A DNA stretch of 64,000 bases from Massilibacillus massiliensis (lineage in GTDB: Bacteria; Bacillota; Negativicutes; FLKF01). Where the stretch lies: the NCBI RefSeq assembly GCF_900086705.1, contig NZ_LT575483.1, forward strand, positions 373,166 through 437,165, read 5' to 3'. Below the pieces are notes generated by a model. That model made no database searches, was not told the origin of the DNA, and saw only the letters and a program-made list of their open reading frames with translations. Made by a program: the position numbers and the translations under genes. Positions 45,328 to 53,506 of this stretch are shown piece by piece (positions within the stretch are counted from its first letter, which is position 1; each line of letters opens with the position of its first letter).

Positions 45328-45528
45328 TTACACCCCCTTTCCCATCGTTGCTGCGACGATCAAATTTAAAGAACCATCGTTTCCCTGCTGCTGTTTTACA
45401 ACATACACCATCGTTTCATCAAGAGGAAAGTAATCACGTGTAGGATATGTATATTGGATCGTATACTTCCAACCTTCATTATCTAACTTTCTAATGACAT
45501 CCTGCAATTGAAACCCTACCGTATCCAA
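45328..45528 (-). CDS. Small uncharacterised protein after frr
   Basis: This 66-aa soluble protein follows a helix-strand-strand pattern (FQLQDVIRKLDNEGWKYTIQYTYP, then TMVYVVKQQ, then LNLIVAAT). It is faintly like one PASTA-type or dsRNA-binding-sized unit, but I assign no family. The start must be TTG at 45526-45528, because the codons just before it are AAA and the frr stop TGA in the same frame. The ribosome-binding site is weak (GGAAG), so translation is probably coupled to frr. The ferredoxin start lies 7 bases after its stop. Confidence 0.65.
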   Translation of the reverse strand: MDTVGFQLQDVIRKLDNEGWKYTIQYTYPTRDYFPLDETMVYVVKQQQGNDGSLNLIVAATMGKGV

Positions 45529-45531
45529 TTT

Positions 45532-46089
45532 TCACACTTCCATTATTTCTTTTTCTTTACCAGCCATTACAACATCTATTTCTTTAATATATTTATCTAT
45601 TAACTTTTGCATATCCTCTTGTGCTTTTTTATTTTCATCCTCAGTAATCAATTTATCTTTTTCAAGTTTTTTTATTGCATCATTTGCATCACGACGGATA
45701 TTTCTTAATGCAACTTTAGCATCCTCAGCTTTTTTATGGATAACTTTAGCAAGTTCATTTCGTCTTTCCTTGGTTAGTTGCGGAATCGATAGTCGAATCA
45801 TTGTTCCGTCATTGTTTGGATTTAAACCTAAGTCAGATTTCATAATAGCTTTTTCAAGTGCCGCTAACATTGTCTTTTCCCAAGGTTGTATCGTAATCAT
45901 CCTCGGTTCTGGAACACTCACATTCGCAACTTGATTTACAGGCGTTGGAGTTCCATAATAATCAACCATTACTTTATCTAATAATGCAGGGGTCGCACGA
46001 CCAGCACGTAGAGACGAATACTCTCTTTTTAATGATTCCACGGATTTTTTCATTCGATCTTCATGAGAATTAAATACTTCCTTAATCAC
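45532..46089 (-). CDS. frr: Ribosome recycling factor
   Basis: RRF splits post-termination ribosomes together with EF-G. The 185-aa protein has the full family length, with LRAGRATPALLDKVMVDYYGTPTPVNQVA near residue 27 and ending KEKEIMEV. The start is GTG at 46087-46089, overlapping the pyrH TAG as TAGTG, with GGAGGG eight bases upstream. The overlap indicates coupled translation. The small gene downstream starts one codon after its stop in the same frame. Confidence 0.97.
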   Translation of the reverse strand: MIKEVFNSHEDRMKKSVESLKREYSSLRAGRATPALLDKVMVDYYGTPTPVNQVANVSVPEPRMITIQPWEKTMLAALEKAIMKSDLGLNPNNDGTMIRLSIPQLTKERRNELAKVIHKKAEDAKVALRNIRRDANDAIKKLEKDKLITEDENKKAQEDMQKLIDKYIKEIDVVMAGKEKEIMEV

Positions 46090-46814
46090 TATGCTTTCCC
46101 TCCAACCGTAGTACCAATATTTTGCCCTAATGCTACTTTTAAAATATTCGTGTGCTCATCCATATTAAATACAACAATAGGAATTTTATTATCCATACAT
46201 AAGCTAGTTGCCGTTGAATCCATAACTGCCAGTCCACGTTGAAGAACCTCAATATATTCTAACGTTTCAAATTTCTTTGCGTCAGGGTTATAACGCGGAT
46301 CTGCGTCATAAACACCATCCGTATTTTTCTTTGCCATTAAAATTACATCCGCTTCAATCTCAGCGGCACGAAGTGCAGCCGTTGTATCGGTTGAAAAATA
46401 AGGATTACCTGTTCCAGCCGCAAAAATAACAACTCTACCTTTTTCAAGATGACGAATTGCTTTACGTCTAATGTAAGATTCCGCCATCTGTCTCATTTCA
46501 ATTGCACTCTGCACCCTTGTATCCACATCAATCTTTTCTAATGCATCTTGAAGAGCCAATGAATTCATAACAGTGGCAAGCATTCCCATATAATCAGCTG
46601 TTGCGCGATCCATACCTTTCGAGCTTCCCGCAAGCCCACGCCATATATTTCCACCACCAACAACGACAGCAACATCGATATGATGGTTACGAATTCCTTT
46701 TATTTGCTGTGCAATTGATTCCACAACTACTGGGTCAATACCAAACCCTTTATCACCAGCGAGAGCCTCACCACTTAGTTTTAGAATTACACGTTTATAT
46801 TTAGCTGTTTCCAA
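46089..46814 (-). CDS. pyrH: Uridylate kinase
   Basis: This hexameric UMP kinase makes UDP for RNA and for UDP-sugars of cell-wall synthesis. The 241-aa amino-acid-kinase-fold protein has KLSGEALAG near its start, [26 protein letters not shown] and [11 protein letters not shown]. Two TTG codons are possible starts, at 46820 and 46814. The second is better spaced (7 bases) from GGGGG and gives an N-terminus co-linear with B. subtilis PyrH. A terminator lies between tsf and pyrH; no strong promoter was seen. Confidence 0.95.
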   Translation of the reverse strand: METAKYKRVILKLSGEALAGDKGFGIDPVVVESIAQQIKGIRNHHIDVAVVVGGGNIWRGLAGSSKGMDRATADYMGMLATVMNSLALQDALEKIDVDTRVQSAIEMRQMAESYIRRKAIRHLEKGRVVIFAAGTGNPYFSTDTTAALRAAEIEADVILMAKKNTDGVYDADPRYNPDAKKFETLEYIEVLQRGLAVMDSTATSLCMDNKIPIVVFNMDEHTNILKVALGQNIGTTVGGKA

Positions 46815-46877
46815 ATACAAAACCCCCAGTATTTATTCATTCGACAAATCTTATAAATTTCCTTCGACTTTTAAAAA

Positions 46878-46898
46878 AGAGAACACAACGTGTTCTCT
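46878..46898 (-). terminator. Terminator between tsf and pyrH
   Basis: AGAGAACAC and GTGTTCTCT pair over 9 bases with a 3-base loop and run directly into TTTTT on the minus strand, a textbook intrinsic terminator. It lies 5 bases after the tsf stop. Confidence 0.85.
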
Positions 46899-46902
46899 CT
46901 TA

Positions 46903-47553
46903 TTATTTTACTGCAGCCATTACTTCAGCAGCAAAATCATCTACTTTTTTCTCAATACCTTCACCAAGTTGATATCTTGTAAATCTTCTAATCGAAATAT
47001 TTTCACCAATCTTAGCAATTTTACTGTTAATAATCTGTGCAATTGTCTGATCTGGATCTTTGATAAACGGCTGCTCCATTAAGCAAATTTCCTTATAATA
47101 TTTTTCAATACGACCAACAATCATCTTTTCAACAATGTTTTCAGGTTTTCCTTCATTTAAAGCCTGTGCACGTAATACTTCACGCTCATGATCAAGTACC
47201 GTTGGATCTACTTCTTCACGACGGACAAATAAAGGGTTAGTAGCTGCGATTTGCATAGCAACATCTCGAGCCAACTCTTTAAAATCATCCGTTTTTGCAA
47301 CAAAATCAGTTTCACAGTTGATTTCAACCATAACACCAATTCTTCCCCCACCATGAATATAAGCTTCAACAACACCTTCAGCAGCAACACGTCCAGCTTT
47401 TTTTGCAGCAGCAGCCAGTCCTTTTTCACGTAGGAAATCAACTGCTTTTTCTATATTACCATCCGTTTCATTTAGTGCCTTTTTACAATCCATCATACCA
47501 GCGCCAGTTATTTCACGCAATTCTTTAACCATTGCAGCAGTTACAGTTGCCAT
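46903..47553 (-). CDS. tsf: Elongation factor Ts
   Basis: EF-Ts is the nucleotide exchange factor for EF-Tu. The 216-aa protein has [19 protein letters not shown] at the start, a [11 protein letters not shown] helix, and the [13 protein letters not shown] core motif. It is shorter than E. coli EF-Ts (283 aa) but in the range of compact Firmicute forms. The ATG at 47551-47553 has GGGGG upstream; an upstream in-frame ATG at 47577 is not needed. It follows rpsB after a hairpin, as usual for the rpsB-tsf pair. Confidence 0.96.
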   Translation of the reverse strand: MATVTAAMVKELREITGAGMMDCKKALNETDGNIEKAVDFLREKGLAAAAKKAGRVAAEGVVEAYIHGGGRIGVMVEINCETDFVAKTDDFKELARDVAMQIAATNPLFVRREEVDPTVLDHEREVLRAQALNEGKPENIVEKMIVGRIEKYYKEICLMEQPFIKDPDQTIAQIINSKIAKIGENISIRRFTRYQLGEGIEKKVDDFAAEVMAAVK

Positions 47554-47583
47554 ATAAATCCCCCTATACTTAATCAAATTAAA

Positions 47584-47606
47584 GGTAAGGGAAGATTTCC
47601 CTTACC
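47584..47606 (-). terminator. Hairpin between rpsB and tsf (terminator or attenuator)
   Basis: GGTAAGGGAA and TTCCCTTACC form a 10-pair perfect stem with a 3-base loop and run into TTTAATTT on the minus strand. It lies 17 bases after the rpsB stop and 30 before the tsf start. It probably reduces, rather than abolishes, tsf transcription. Confidence 0.75.
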
Positions 47607-47623
47607 CTAATCGTTCACATATT

Positions 47624-48334
47624 TTATTCAGCTTCTTCTTCTTCAGTAACGTCACCTTGACGTCCTTCAATAACAGCATCCGCCATTCTTGCTGTAAGAA
47701 GTTTTACAGCACGTATTGCATCATCATTTCCTGGAATAACATAATCTATTTCGTCTGGATCACAGTTTGTATCAACAATACCGACAATTGGAATACCTAG
47801 TTTTTTCGCTTCAGCTACTGCAATTCTTTCTTTACGAGGATCCACAATAAACAAAGCTCCTGGAAGTTTCGTCATTGTTTTAATACCGCCTAAGAATTTT
47901 TGCAATCTTTCCATTTCATGACGCAATGAAAGAACTTCTTTTTTTGTCAAAACTTCAAACGTACCATTTTCTTCCATCGTTTCTAATTCTTTCAAACGAT
48001 TAATACGTTTTTGAATCGTCTGGAAGTTTGTAAGCATTCCGCCTAACCATCTTTCATTCACATAGTACATGTCCGCTTTAATTGCTTCGTCTTTCACAGC
48101 CTCTTGTGCTTGTTTTTTTGTACCAACGAAAAGAATAGACTCACCTTGCGCCGCAACGTCACGAAGAAAATTATATGCTTCGTCCACTTTTTTTACTGTT
48201 TTTTGCAAATCAATAATATAGATTCCGTTACGTTCTGTGAAGATATAAGGAGCCATTTTAGGGTTCCATCTTCTTGTTTGATGTCCGAAATGAACACCTG
48301 CTTCTAATAGTTGTTTCATAGAAATTATAGCCAT
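47624..48334 (-). CDS. rpsB: 30S ribosomal protein S2
   Basis: The 236-aa S2 protein begins [31 protein letters not shown] and contains [14 protein letters not shown] and the [21 protein letters not shown] segment, all typical. The ATG at 48332-48334 has GGAGGT upstream; the open frame to 48403 is leader. A strong promoter lies about 100 bases upstream, which fits the high expression expected for a ribosomal gene. This gene begins the translation-factor block after the flagellar cluster, as in Bacillus. Confidence 0.97.
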   Translation of the reverse strand: MAIISMKQLLEAGVHFGHQTRRWNPKMAPYIFTERNGIYIIDLQKTVKKVDEAYNFLRDVAAQGESILFVGTKKQAQEAVKDEAIKADMYYVNERWLGGMLTNFQTIQKRINRLKELETMEENGTFEVLTKKEVLSLRHEMERLQKFLGGIKTMTKLPGALFIVDPRKERIAVAEAKKLGIPIVGIVDTNCDPDEIDYVIPGNDDAIRAVKLLTARMADAVIEGRQGDVTEEEEAE

Positions 48335-48438
48335 GTGGTGCACCTCCTGTTTTTTTCCTCCGCATTCATCATCTTTTGTTTTCACCAAGATGGCACAGTA
48401 CAAAATTAGAATGCGTGCGTTTTTTTACACCGTCAAAT

Positions 48439-48467
48439 AGTATACCATATTATAATTATGATAACAA
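48439..48467 (-). promoter_or_regulatory. Strong promoter of rpsB
   Basis: On the minus strand, TTGTTA (48462-48467) and TATACT (48439-48444) are separated by 17 bases, with TGG before the -10 box (extended -10). Transcription would begin near 48432, giving a leader of about 98 bases before the rpsB ATG. It lies after the swrB-like stop and separates flagellar from ribosomal transcription. Confidence 0.75.
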
Positions 48468-48491
48468 GAATATTTTTCTATTATTTTATAT

Positions 48492-49007
48492 TTAACTTAA
48501 TTTTTTATTTTTATACATTTGCTTAATTAACTTAATTGCCCCTTTTCCAACACCAGTCTTTTTTGATATCTCATCCAAAGAAAAACCTTCTCCAAGCATA
48601 TGAAATACTTCTGTGTTAATCGCTGATTCTTTCAGCATGATTTTAGGTTTATCTATGCACGAAGTTGTTGGTTCTTCCATTACTGGCTCCATCAATTTAA
48701 CAGTATTTTCGGACAACTCTTTTTGTACAACTTCTTTTTTCTGCCCTTCAAGTTTTTCTATTTTTTTCATATATTGATCCAATTGGACAATTTTTTGATT
48801 TGCCTCTTCAATCAAGAACTCCAATTGATTTACATGTTCTTCCATACGTTTTATAATAACATCTGCAGCCTCTTCTAAATGAATCTGCAGCCGTGTCGTA
48901 GAATAATCTAAACCATCATTTACATTATTCTTTTTTATTTGTCGTCTAATGATCACAACCACCATAACGACCAATATGAAAAAAAAACCTACCATAGCCG
49001 TAATCAT
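48492..49007 (-). CDS. SwrB-like membrane protein of the flagellar operon
   Basis: This 171-aa protein has an N-terminal transmembrane helix (~3-20), a long charged coiled coil (~45-100), a linker, and a C-terminal helix-turn-helix-like unit (MLGEGFSLDEISKKTGVGKGAIKLIKQMY). The layout and position, after the motility sigma factor gene and directly before rpsB, match B. subtilis SwrB, which promotes flagellar hook-basal-body maturation. Sequence identity to SwrB cannot be judged here, so the link is by context and architecture. The ATG at 49007 has GAGGTG upstream. Confidence 0.72.
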   Translation of the reverse strand: MITAMVGFFFILVVMVVVIIRRQIKKNNVNDGLDYSTTRLQIHLEEAADVIIKRMEEHVNQLEFLIEEANQKIVQLDQYMKKIEKLEGQKKEVVQKELSENTVKLMEPVMEEPTTSCIDKPKIMLKESAINTEVFHMLGEGFSLDEISKKTGVGKGAIKLIKQMYKNKKLS

Positions 49008-49031
49008 AAAACACCTCATATAGAAAAAACA

Positions 49032-49349
49032 TTACATTCTTATATCAACATTTCTGCCGCGAATCGTATCAGTTACAGAATTTTCTTCCGTCTCTTCTTC
49101 CTTACGCTTTGCATTTCTTTTTTCTGCTTCTTTTTTCTCTCTTTCTTTCTTTTGCTGATCCTTTATCTTTTGACCTTCTGATTTTTCTGAAGTTTGTACT
49201 TGTGTTAATTTAGCATCAGATTGTTGTTCAAATTTTACAGCACCCTGTTCATGTTGCACTACGCTCTGTTGATCTCTCACATGCTGTATTTTTGCAACCT
49301 CTGTAGATTTTGGAATAATTACTTGCATATCTAATGGGCTAATATTCAT
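49032..49349 (-). CDS. Uncharacterised charged coiled-coil protein
   Basis: This 105-aa hydrophilic protein has a short N-terminal segment (MNISPLDMQVIIPKSTEVAKIQ) and a Gln/Lys/Glu-rich stretch (~40-90) likely to be helical or disordered. It has a final TIRGRNVDIRM. No signal peptide, transmembrane segment or known domain is visible. The ATG at 49349 has AGGTGG upstream; a GTG at 49361 is the alternative. It sits between the DUF342 gene and the swrB-like gene, so a flagellar or motility role is inferred only from location. Confidence 0.62.
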   Translation of the reverse strand: MNISPLDMQVIIPKSTEVAKIQHVRDQQSVVQHEQGAVKFEQQSDAKLTQVQTSEKSEGQKIKDQQKKEREKKEAEKRNAKRKEEETEENSVTDTIRGRNVDIRM

Positions 49350-49392
49350 CCATTCCACCACCTAAAAGTAATTATATACAGACAATATTCAA

Positions 49393-51036
49393 CTAATATT
49401 CGCCAATCTTCACTTCGCCATCTTCCTCAAAAAAAGTACAATGCTGTGTTTTGGATTTTATTTGTTTAACAATAGATCGAACAATAATCTTGACACCAGA
49501 ATATGTAATATCAGAAACTTTAATTTTACCCGTTTTTAAATTTTCAAATTCATTTTCAATTTGCTTAATTTTATCTTTTAATGCTTTCACCTGTCCAGCA
49601 AGTGGAAATTGCGACTTCGTCAAACGAAGTAATAATTCCTTTTTCGCTAAAGGGAGTTCATTAGGATTGATTGCCTTTAAAACATTCAAAGCTTTTTTCG
49701 CTTGATCTAATTCTCCTTCAGCCTTTTTCAATGCTTTTTTTGCCTCATCATATTGATTCAGGAGCATTGGATTAATCCCAACTTCCAATTTAGTGCTCGT
49801 ATCCATTTGATTACCTGCAACTTTTACGAGAATTTCTTCTCCCGCAATCGCACTTCCACCCGCAATCATACCTCGTTTCCCCTGCACTACAATTTTCTTT
49901 CCTGCACTAATATTAGAATGCAATACCGCTTCGCTAATAATAATATCTCTACCGGCAGTAATATTCGCATTTTCTGCAAAACTTGCTTTTACATCTTCTT
50001 TCGCTGCCACAATACCACGTTGCATTCCCTGAATTCCAGCTTTTACAGTAATATTTTTTCCTTCCACAGTTCCCCCACTAATATTACCATAAATCTCTAC
50101 ATCACCTTCTGCTTTAACACTAAAACCTAATTGAACGCTGCCACGAATTACAACACTACCATTGAAATTAATATTTCCTGTAGACAAGTCTACATCACCT
50201 TTAATTTCGATTGTCGGTACAACGGTCATCTTATTTCCTGTTATTGTGAATTGCCCGTCAATTAAAGAAATAATCTTATGTTCTTCAATAATTTTAGTAT
50301 TTTTACCTGTCGGTATCATGACTGGTTTTCCTGGCTTTGCAGCAACAGTATCACCAAAAATATTCATTCCTGGTTCACCTTGTGTATGTGGAATACGCTC
50401 TGCCAATACTTGCCCTTTATTTACAATCGTAAATAAATTTAAATTTTTGAAATCAACTCTGCCATGCTCCAGCTCTGCTGGGCGCCCTTTTGCATCAGTA
50501 TCAATATACTTTATTAATTTTGCATCAATTCCATTTTTAGGTTTCGTCCCTCTGACAATCACAGCTTCAAAACTACCTGTCCCATTTACACCTTTTACTA
50601 ATTTTTTTATAGCTTCTTCATCCACTCCAAAAACAATACCTTTTTCATTTAGCTTATCCATCACCATATTAAAAGTAGGTATATTCGAGTTTCTATCCAT
50701 TGCAATACTTGCAGTCGCTTCCATTTTGTCTTTGCTCACATAAATATTAATTTCAGGATCAATATTTTCCACAAGCTCTTCATCAATCAAAGGATTACAT
50801 ATTTTAACTTCAACTCCATCCTTATTACGAATTGCCTTCGTAATAAGCTCAATATCATAATCCACACTTCCATGTTCATTTAATATTTTTGTAATATCTG
50901 TTAATTCGAAATCATTGCTCATTTCATCTTGTGGAAAAACAGTAAAGAAAACTCCATCTTCTTTAAATTTTATACTATATCCTTTTTCTTCACTACCCGT
51001 TTCGGAACATTCAAACTTCGTATTTTTGTCATCCAT
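49393..51036 (-). CDS. FapA-like DUF342 protein
   Basis: This 547-aa protein has the DUF342 (FapA family) architecture. An N-terminal region with ECSETG...GYSIKFKEDG is followed by the FapA beta domain (~150-250) with DAKGRPAELEHGRVDFKNLN and GEPGMNIFGDTV. A parallel-beta-helix-like section full of GNINFNGSVVIRGSVQLGFSVKAEGDVEIYG repeats runs to ~430. A coiled coil (~440-500) and a short tail follow. Such proteins bind nucleic acid or polymerise in other bacteria; the role here is unknown, but Firmicute motility loci often carry one. The ATG at 51036 has GGGGAGG upstream. Confidence 0.85.
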   Translation of the reverse strand: MDDKNTKFECSETGSEEKGYSIKFKEDGVFFTVFPQDEMSNDFELTDITKILNEHGSVDYDIELITKAIRNKDGVEVKICNPLIDEELVENIDPEINIYVSKDKMEATASIAMDRNSNIPTFNMVMDKLNEKGIVFGVDEEAIKKLVKGVNGTGSFEAVIVRGTKPKNGIDAKLIKYIDTDAKGRPAELEHGRVDFKNLNLFTIVNKGQVLAERIPHTQGEPGMNIFGDTVAAKPGKPVMIPTGKNTKIIEEHKIISLIDGQFTITGNKMTVVPTIEIKGDVDLSTGNINFNGSVVIRGSVQLGFSVKAEGDVEIYGNISGGTVEGKNITVKAGIQGMQRGIVAAKEDVKASFAENANITAGRDIIISEAVLHSNISAGKKIVVQGKRGMIAGGSAIAGEEILVKVAGNQMDTSTKLEVGINPMLLNQYDEAKKALKKAEGELDQAKKALNVLKAINPNELPLAKKELLLRLTKSQFPLAGQVKALKDKIKQIENEFENLKTGKIKVSDITYSGVKIIVRSIVKQIKSKTQHCTFFEEDGEVKIGEY

Positions 51037-51075
51037 GCAAAATACCTCCCCGAAACTATATAACGAATTTGTTAT

Positions 51076-51131
51076 TTGCATCAATATATAAAAACAAATT
51101 TTAAAATCTTTATTTATATATATTGATGCAA
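51076..51131 (-). repeat. 15-bp inverted repeat between fliA and the DUF342 gene
   Basis: TTGCATCAATATATA (51076-51090) and TATATATTGATGCAA (51117-51131) are perfect complements separated by 26 AT-rich bases. It lies 56 bases after the sigma-factor stop and about 40 bases before the DUF342 start. It may be an operator or an RNA hairpin; there is no U-run. Confidence 0.65.
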
Positions 51132-51187
51132 TTTAAACTATACATTCGTTTCTATAGTAATATCTATTTCATCCAAATACTACTCTT

Positions 51188-51946
51188 CTATACCAAGCTA
51201 GATTTAATTCTAGACAAATAGCCACGCAACCGGAAGACTGCTTTCGTATGTAACTGCGAAATTCTTGCCTCAGATAGTTTAAGAATTAAGCTAATTTCTT
51301 TTAATGTCAATTCATCATAATAATATAAAGACACCACTAATTTTTCTTTATCTGGTAACTTATCTATTGCTCTCGCTAAACTCTCTTGTAGTTCCTTTTG
51401 TTCAATATTATCTGATGGATTTACCATTGCACCTTGCACCGTTTCAGTCCTTACATATTCCTCTAAAGGAATTACAGTTGCTACATTTAACTGATTCAGC
51501 AATATACTCAAGTCTTTAATAGAAATCCCTAATTTATCTGCAATCTCTTGATCTGTTGCTGCCCTGCCAAAACTTGCCTCTAATTCATTCACTACATGCT
51601 CATATTTTCTAATTTTCTGTCTTAAAGAGACTGGTAACCAGTCTCTCGCACGAAGTGAATCTAAAATTGCACCTCTGATCCTAACACCCGCATACGTTTC
51701 GAATTTGTTACCACGATTAGGCTCATAACGCTCAATCGCATCCAAAAGACCAAAAAAACCGCTACTAATTAAATCATCGCGATCTACATATGCTGGCAAA
51801 CTAATTGCAATGCGACCAGCAATTATATTTACAAGCGATAAATATATATGGACTAACTTTTCCCTGATTTGAGGACTTCTATCAACCTGATAAGCATTCC
51901 ATAATTCTTCAACCTCATATTTTTGCTTGCTTAAACTATTAGACAT
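51188..51946 (-). CDS. fliA: Motility sigma factor FliA/SigD (sigma-28)
   Basis: This 252-aa sigma-70-family factor directs late flagellar and chemotaxis transcription. Region 2 has LVNIIAGRIAISLPAYVDRDDLISSGFFGLLDAIERYEPNRGNKFETYAGVRIRGAILDSLR. Region 3 has QKIRKYEHVVNELEASFGRAATDQEIADKLGIS. Region 4 has EKLVVSLYYYDELTLKEISLILKLSEARISQLHTKA. The order and length are those of SigD. It lies after cheD and a small membrane protein gene, as in Bacillus apart from the extra gene. No flgM is in this window. The start ATG has a plausible ribosome-binding site. Confidence 0.95.
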   Translation of the reverse strand: MSNSLSKQKYEVEELWNAYQVDRSPQIREKLVHIYLSLVNIIAGRIAISLPAYVDRDDLISSGFFGLLDAIERYEPNRGNKFETYAGVRIRGAILDSLRARDWLPVSLRQKIRKYEHVVNELEASFGRAATDQEIADKLGISIKDLSILLNQLNVATVIPLEEYVRTETVQGAMVNPSDNIEQKELQESLARAIDKLPDKEKLVVSLYYYDELTLKEISLILKLSEARISQLHTKAVFRLRGYLSRIKSSLV

Positions 51947-51970
51947 TTTCTATTCACCCTCCAACTACAA

Positions 51971-52345
51971 TTAACTGTTAGGCGGCGAAACAACACGTTT
52001 AAAATTATCTGTAGTAAATGGAGCAAAATCTGCTTCTTTTTGCTCCTCTTTCAAACTATCAAGAGAATCTCCACTCATATTTGCTTCATTCGTCTCATCC
52101 TGGATAAATTCTTCGTTCTTTTCGTCAGAGAGCTTCTCAGATTCTAAAGCTTTTTTCACATAAGATAAAAAAAACTTTTCACCAACTACGCCCATAACAT
52201 AGCCAAAACTTGCAAAAATACCAATTGAAATCAGCGTACGATACAGTATGACCGTGAATCTAGCCTGATTTATAATTCCCATAAAAATAGTTATCACTGC
52301 AACAATCGCTGCCAGTCCAATAGCCAGCCATATCTTTAACACCAT
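51971..52345 (-). CDS. Two-helix membrane protein between cheD and fliA
   Basis: This 124-aa protein has two transmembrane segments, at ~3-22 and ~34-52, and an acidic cytoplasmic-type tail (~60-124) ending FKRVVSPPNS. No known domain is visible. The ATG at 52345 has AGGTG upstream; a longer frame to 52381 overlaps cheD. It is 10 bases after cheD and 24 before fliA, so co-transcribed. A role in motility is inferred only from that position. Confidence 0.68.
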   Translation of the reverse strand: MVLKIWLAIGLAAIVAVITIFMGIINQARFTVILYRTLISIGIFASFGYVMGVVGEKFFLSYVKKALESEKLSDEKNEEFIQDETNEANMSGDSLDSLKEEQKEADFAPFTTDNFKRVVSPPNS

Positions 52346-52355
52346 AATCACCTGC

Positions 52356-52841
52356 TTAAAGTTCTTTTTCACCCTTATCAATCGTCTTAATTCTATAAAT
52401 TCCGGTTTCTAATTTTAATTCTACTGTTCGACCATAATTACCGCCTGTATCATTCGCGATCAATTTAATATTCAAATCCTTTAAAATCGCTTTCACAGCC
52501 TCCGCATTACGTTCACCAACACGCATGATATCAGTTGCATTCGCAAATTTAAACATCTGCGCACCACCTGCAATTTTAGCAACAATACGCGACTTTACCG
52601 CACCTAATGCAATCATATCCTTTAACATTAACGGAATACCAGTATCCGCAAATTTTGCGGGGTTCTCATTCGACCTGGCTTGTGCACTATCAGGAAGCAT
52701 AATATGAAGCAAGCCGCCAACTTTAGCGGCAGGATCATAGAAAGCAATACCTACACAAGATCCTAACCCATAACTAATTAATGAATTTGGTGAAGCCCCA
52801 ACTTTATAATCAGCCATTCCTACTCTTATTAACTCTGACAT
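52356..52841 (-). CDS. cheD: Chemoreceptor glutamine deamidase CheD
   Basis: CheD deamidates glutamines of chemoreceptors and binds CheC. The 161-aa protein has the deamidase catalytic motif GLGSCVG with Cys29, then LLHIMLPDS with His46, and the conserved KIAGGAQMF and GNYGRT segments. It is two bases downstream of cheC with a clear start, matching the cheC-cheD pairing of Bacillus and Thermotoga. Confidence 0.95.
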   Translation of the reverse strand: MSELIRVGMADYKVGASPNSLISYGLGSCVGIAFYDPAAKVGGLLHIMLPDSAQARSNENPAKFADTGIPLMLKDMIALGAVKSRIVAKIAGGAQMFKFANATDIMRVGERNAEAVKAILKDLNIKLIANDTGGNYGRTVELKLETGIYRIKTIDKGEKEL

Positions 52842-52843
52842 TA

Positions 52844-53506
52844 TTATTTCACCCCTACTGCGGATAAAATAGTATTCAATGATCCTGGGTCAGGGATTAA
52901 AAAGAAATGTCCTCTAATACCATCATCTTCTGATAAAAACTCTGTCTCAATAACCAAAGCATGATCACCCATCTGGCCTAACTGAACTAATACTACACTT
53001 AAAATCGCTCCAGCCATATCTAAAGCCAAAGCCGGAATGGATGGTAATAACGTCAGTTTCGTAAAATAAGATAAAGCATTTAAATAAGAACCTGCTAAAA
53101 TATTGCCTATTTCCATAAGTGCAGATTCATCCATAAAATCTAAATTTTTGGTAGATCCCCGTTCCTTAGCCATAAGCATATCAATTAAATAAAAAGCACT
53201 ATCTCGTGGTAATAAAAACAAAACACTTCCCGGTGCTAAGCCATATACTCGCAAAAATACCCCTACAACCATCGCATCAGGTCCACCAACAACATCAGGG
53301 ACATCACCTAATGGCATAATTGCGACTTTTGGCACAGACATATCAATCTTGCGATTGATAATCTGTGATAATGCAGTTGCCGAATTCCCCGCACCAACAT
53401 TGCCAATTTCTCTAAGCGCATCAAGCTGATCTGCGGATAAATTTAATATTTCATCTGTCACTACTGACACCTCATTCATTCCACCAAAATTATTTTGCTT
53501 CTCCAT
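52844..53506 (-). CDS. cheC: CheY-P phosphatase CheC
   Basis: CheC dephosphorylates CheY-P and is stimulated by CheD. The ~220-aa protein carries both phosphatase helices: ALREIGNVGAGNSATALS and SALMEIGNILAGSYLNALS, each with the E-x2-N pattern. Full-length CheC has two sites, as here. The start may be ATG at 53506, which overlaps cheW by 17 bases, or ATG at 53479, which has GGTGG nearby. The first gives translational coupling. CheY itself is not in this window. Confidence 0.93.
   Translation of the reverse strand: MEKQNNFGGMNEVSVVTDEILNLSADQLDALREIGNVGAGNSATALSQIINRKIDMSVPKVAIMPLGDVPDVVGGPDAMVVGVFLRVYGLAPGSVLFLLPRDSAFYLIDMLMAKERGSTKNLDFMDESALMEIGNILAGSYLNALSYFTKLTLLPSIPALALDMAGAILSVVLVQLGQMGDHALVIETEFLSEDDGIRGHFFLIPDPGSLNTILSAVGVK

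Noticed and set aside
45520-45540. frr frameshift or premature stop
   Set aside because: RRF ends with its normal C-terminal motif at the family's standard length, so the downstream in-frame small gene is separate.
50162-50743. 193-aa open frame on the plus strand inside the DUF342 gene
   Set aside because: It lies entirely opposite a clear coding gene, has no ribosome-binding site and no recognisable domain. The AT-rich repeat-like beta-helix region of the real gene explains the open antisense frame.
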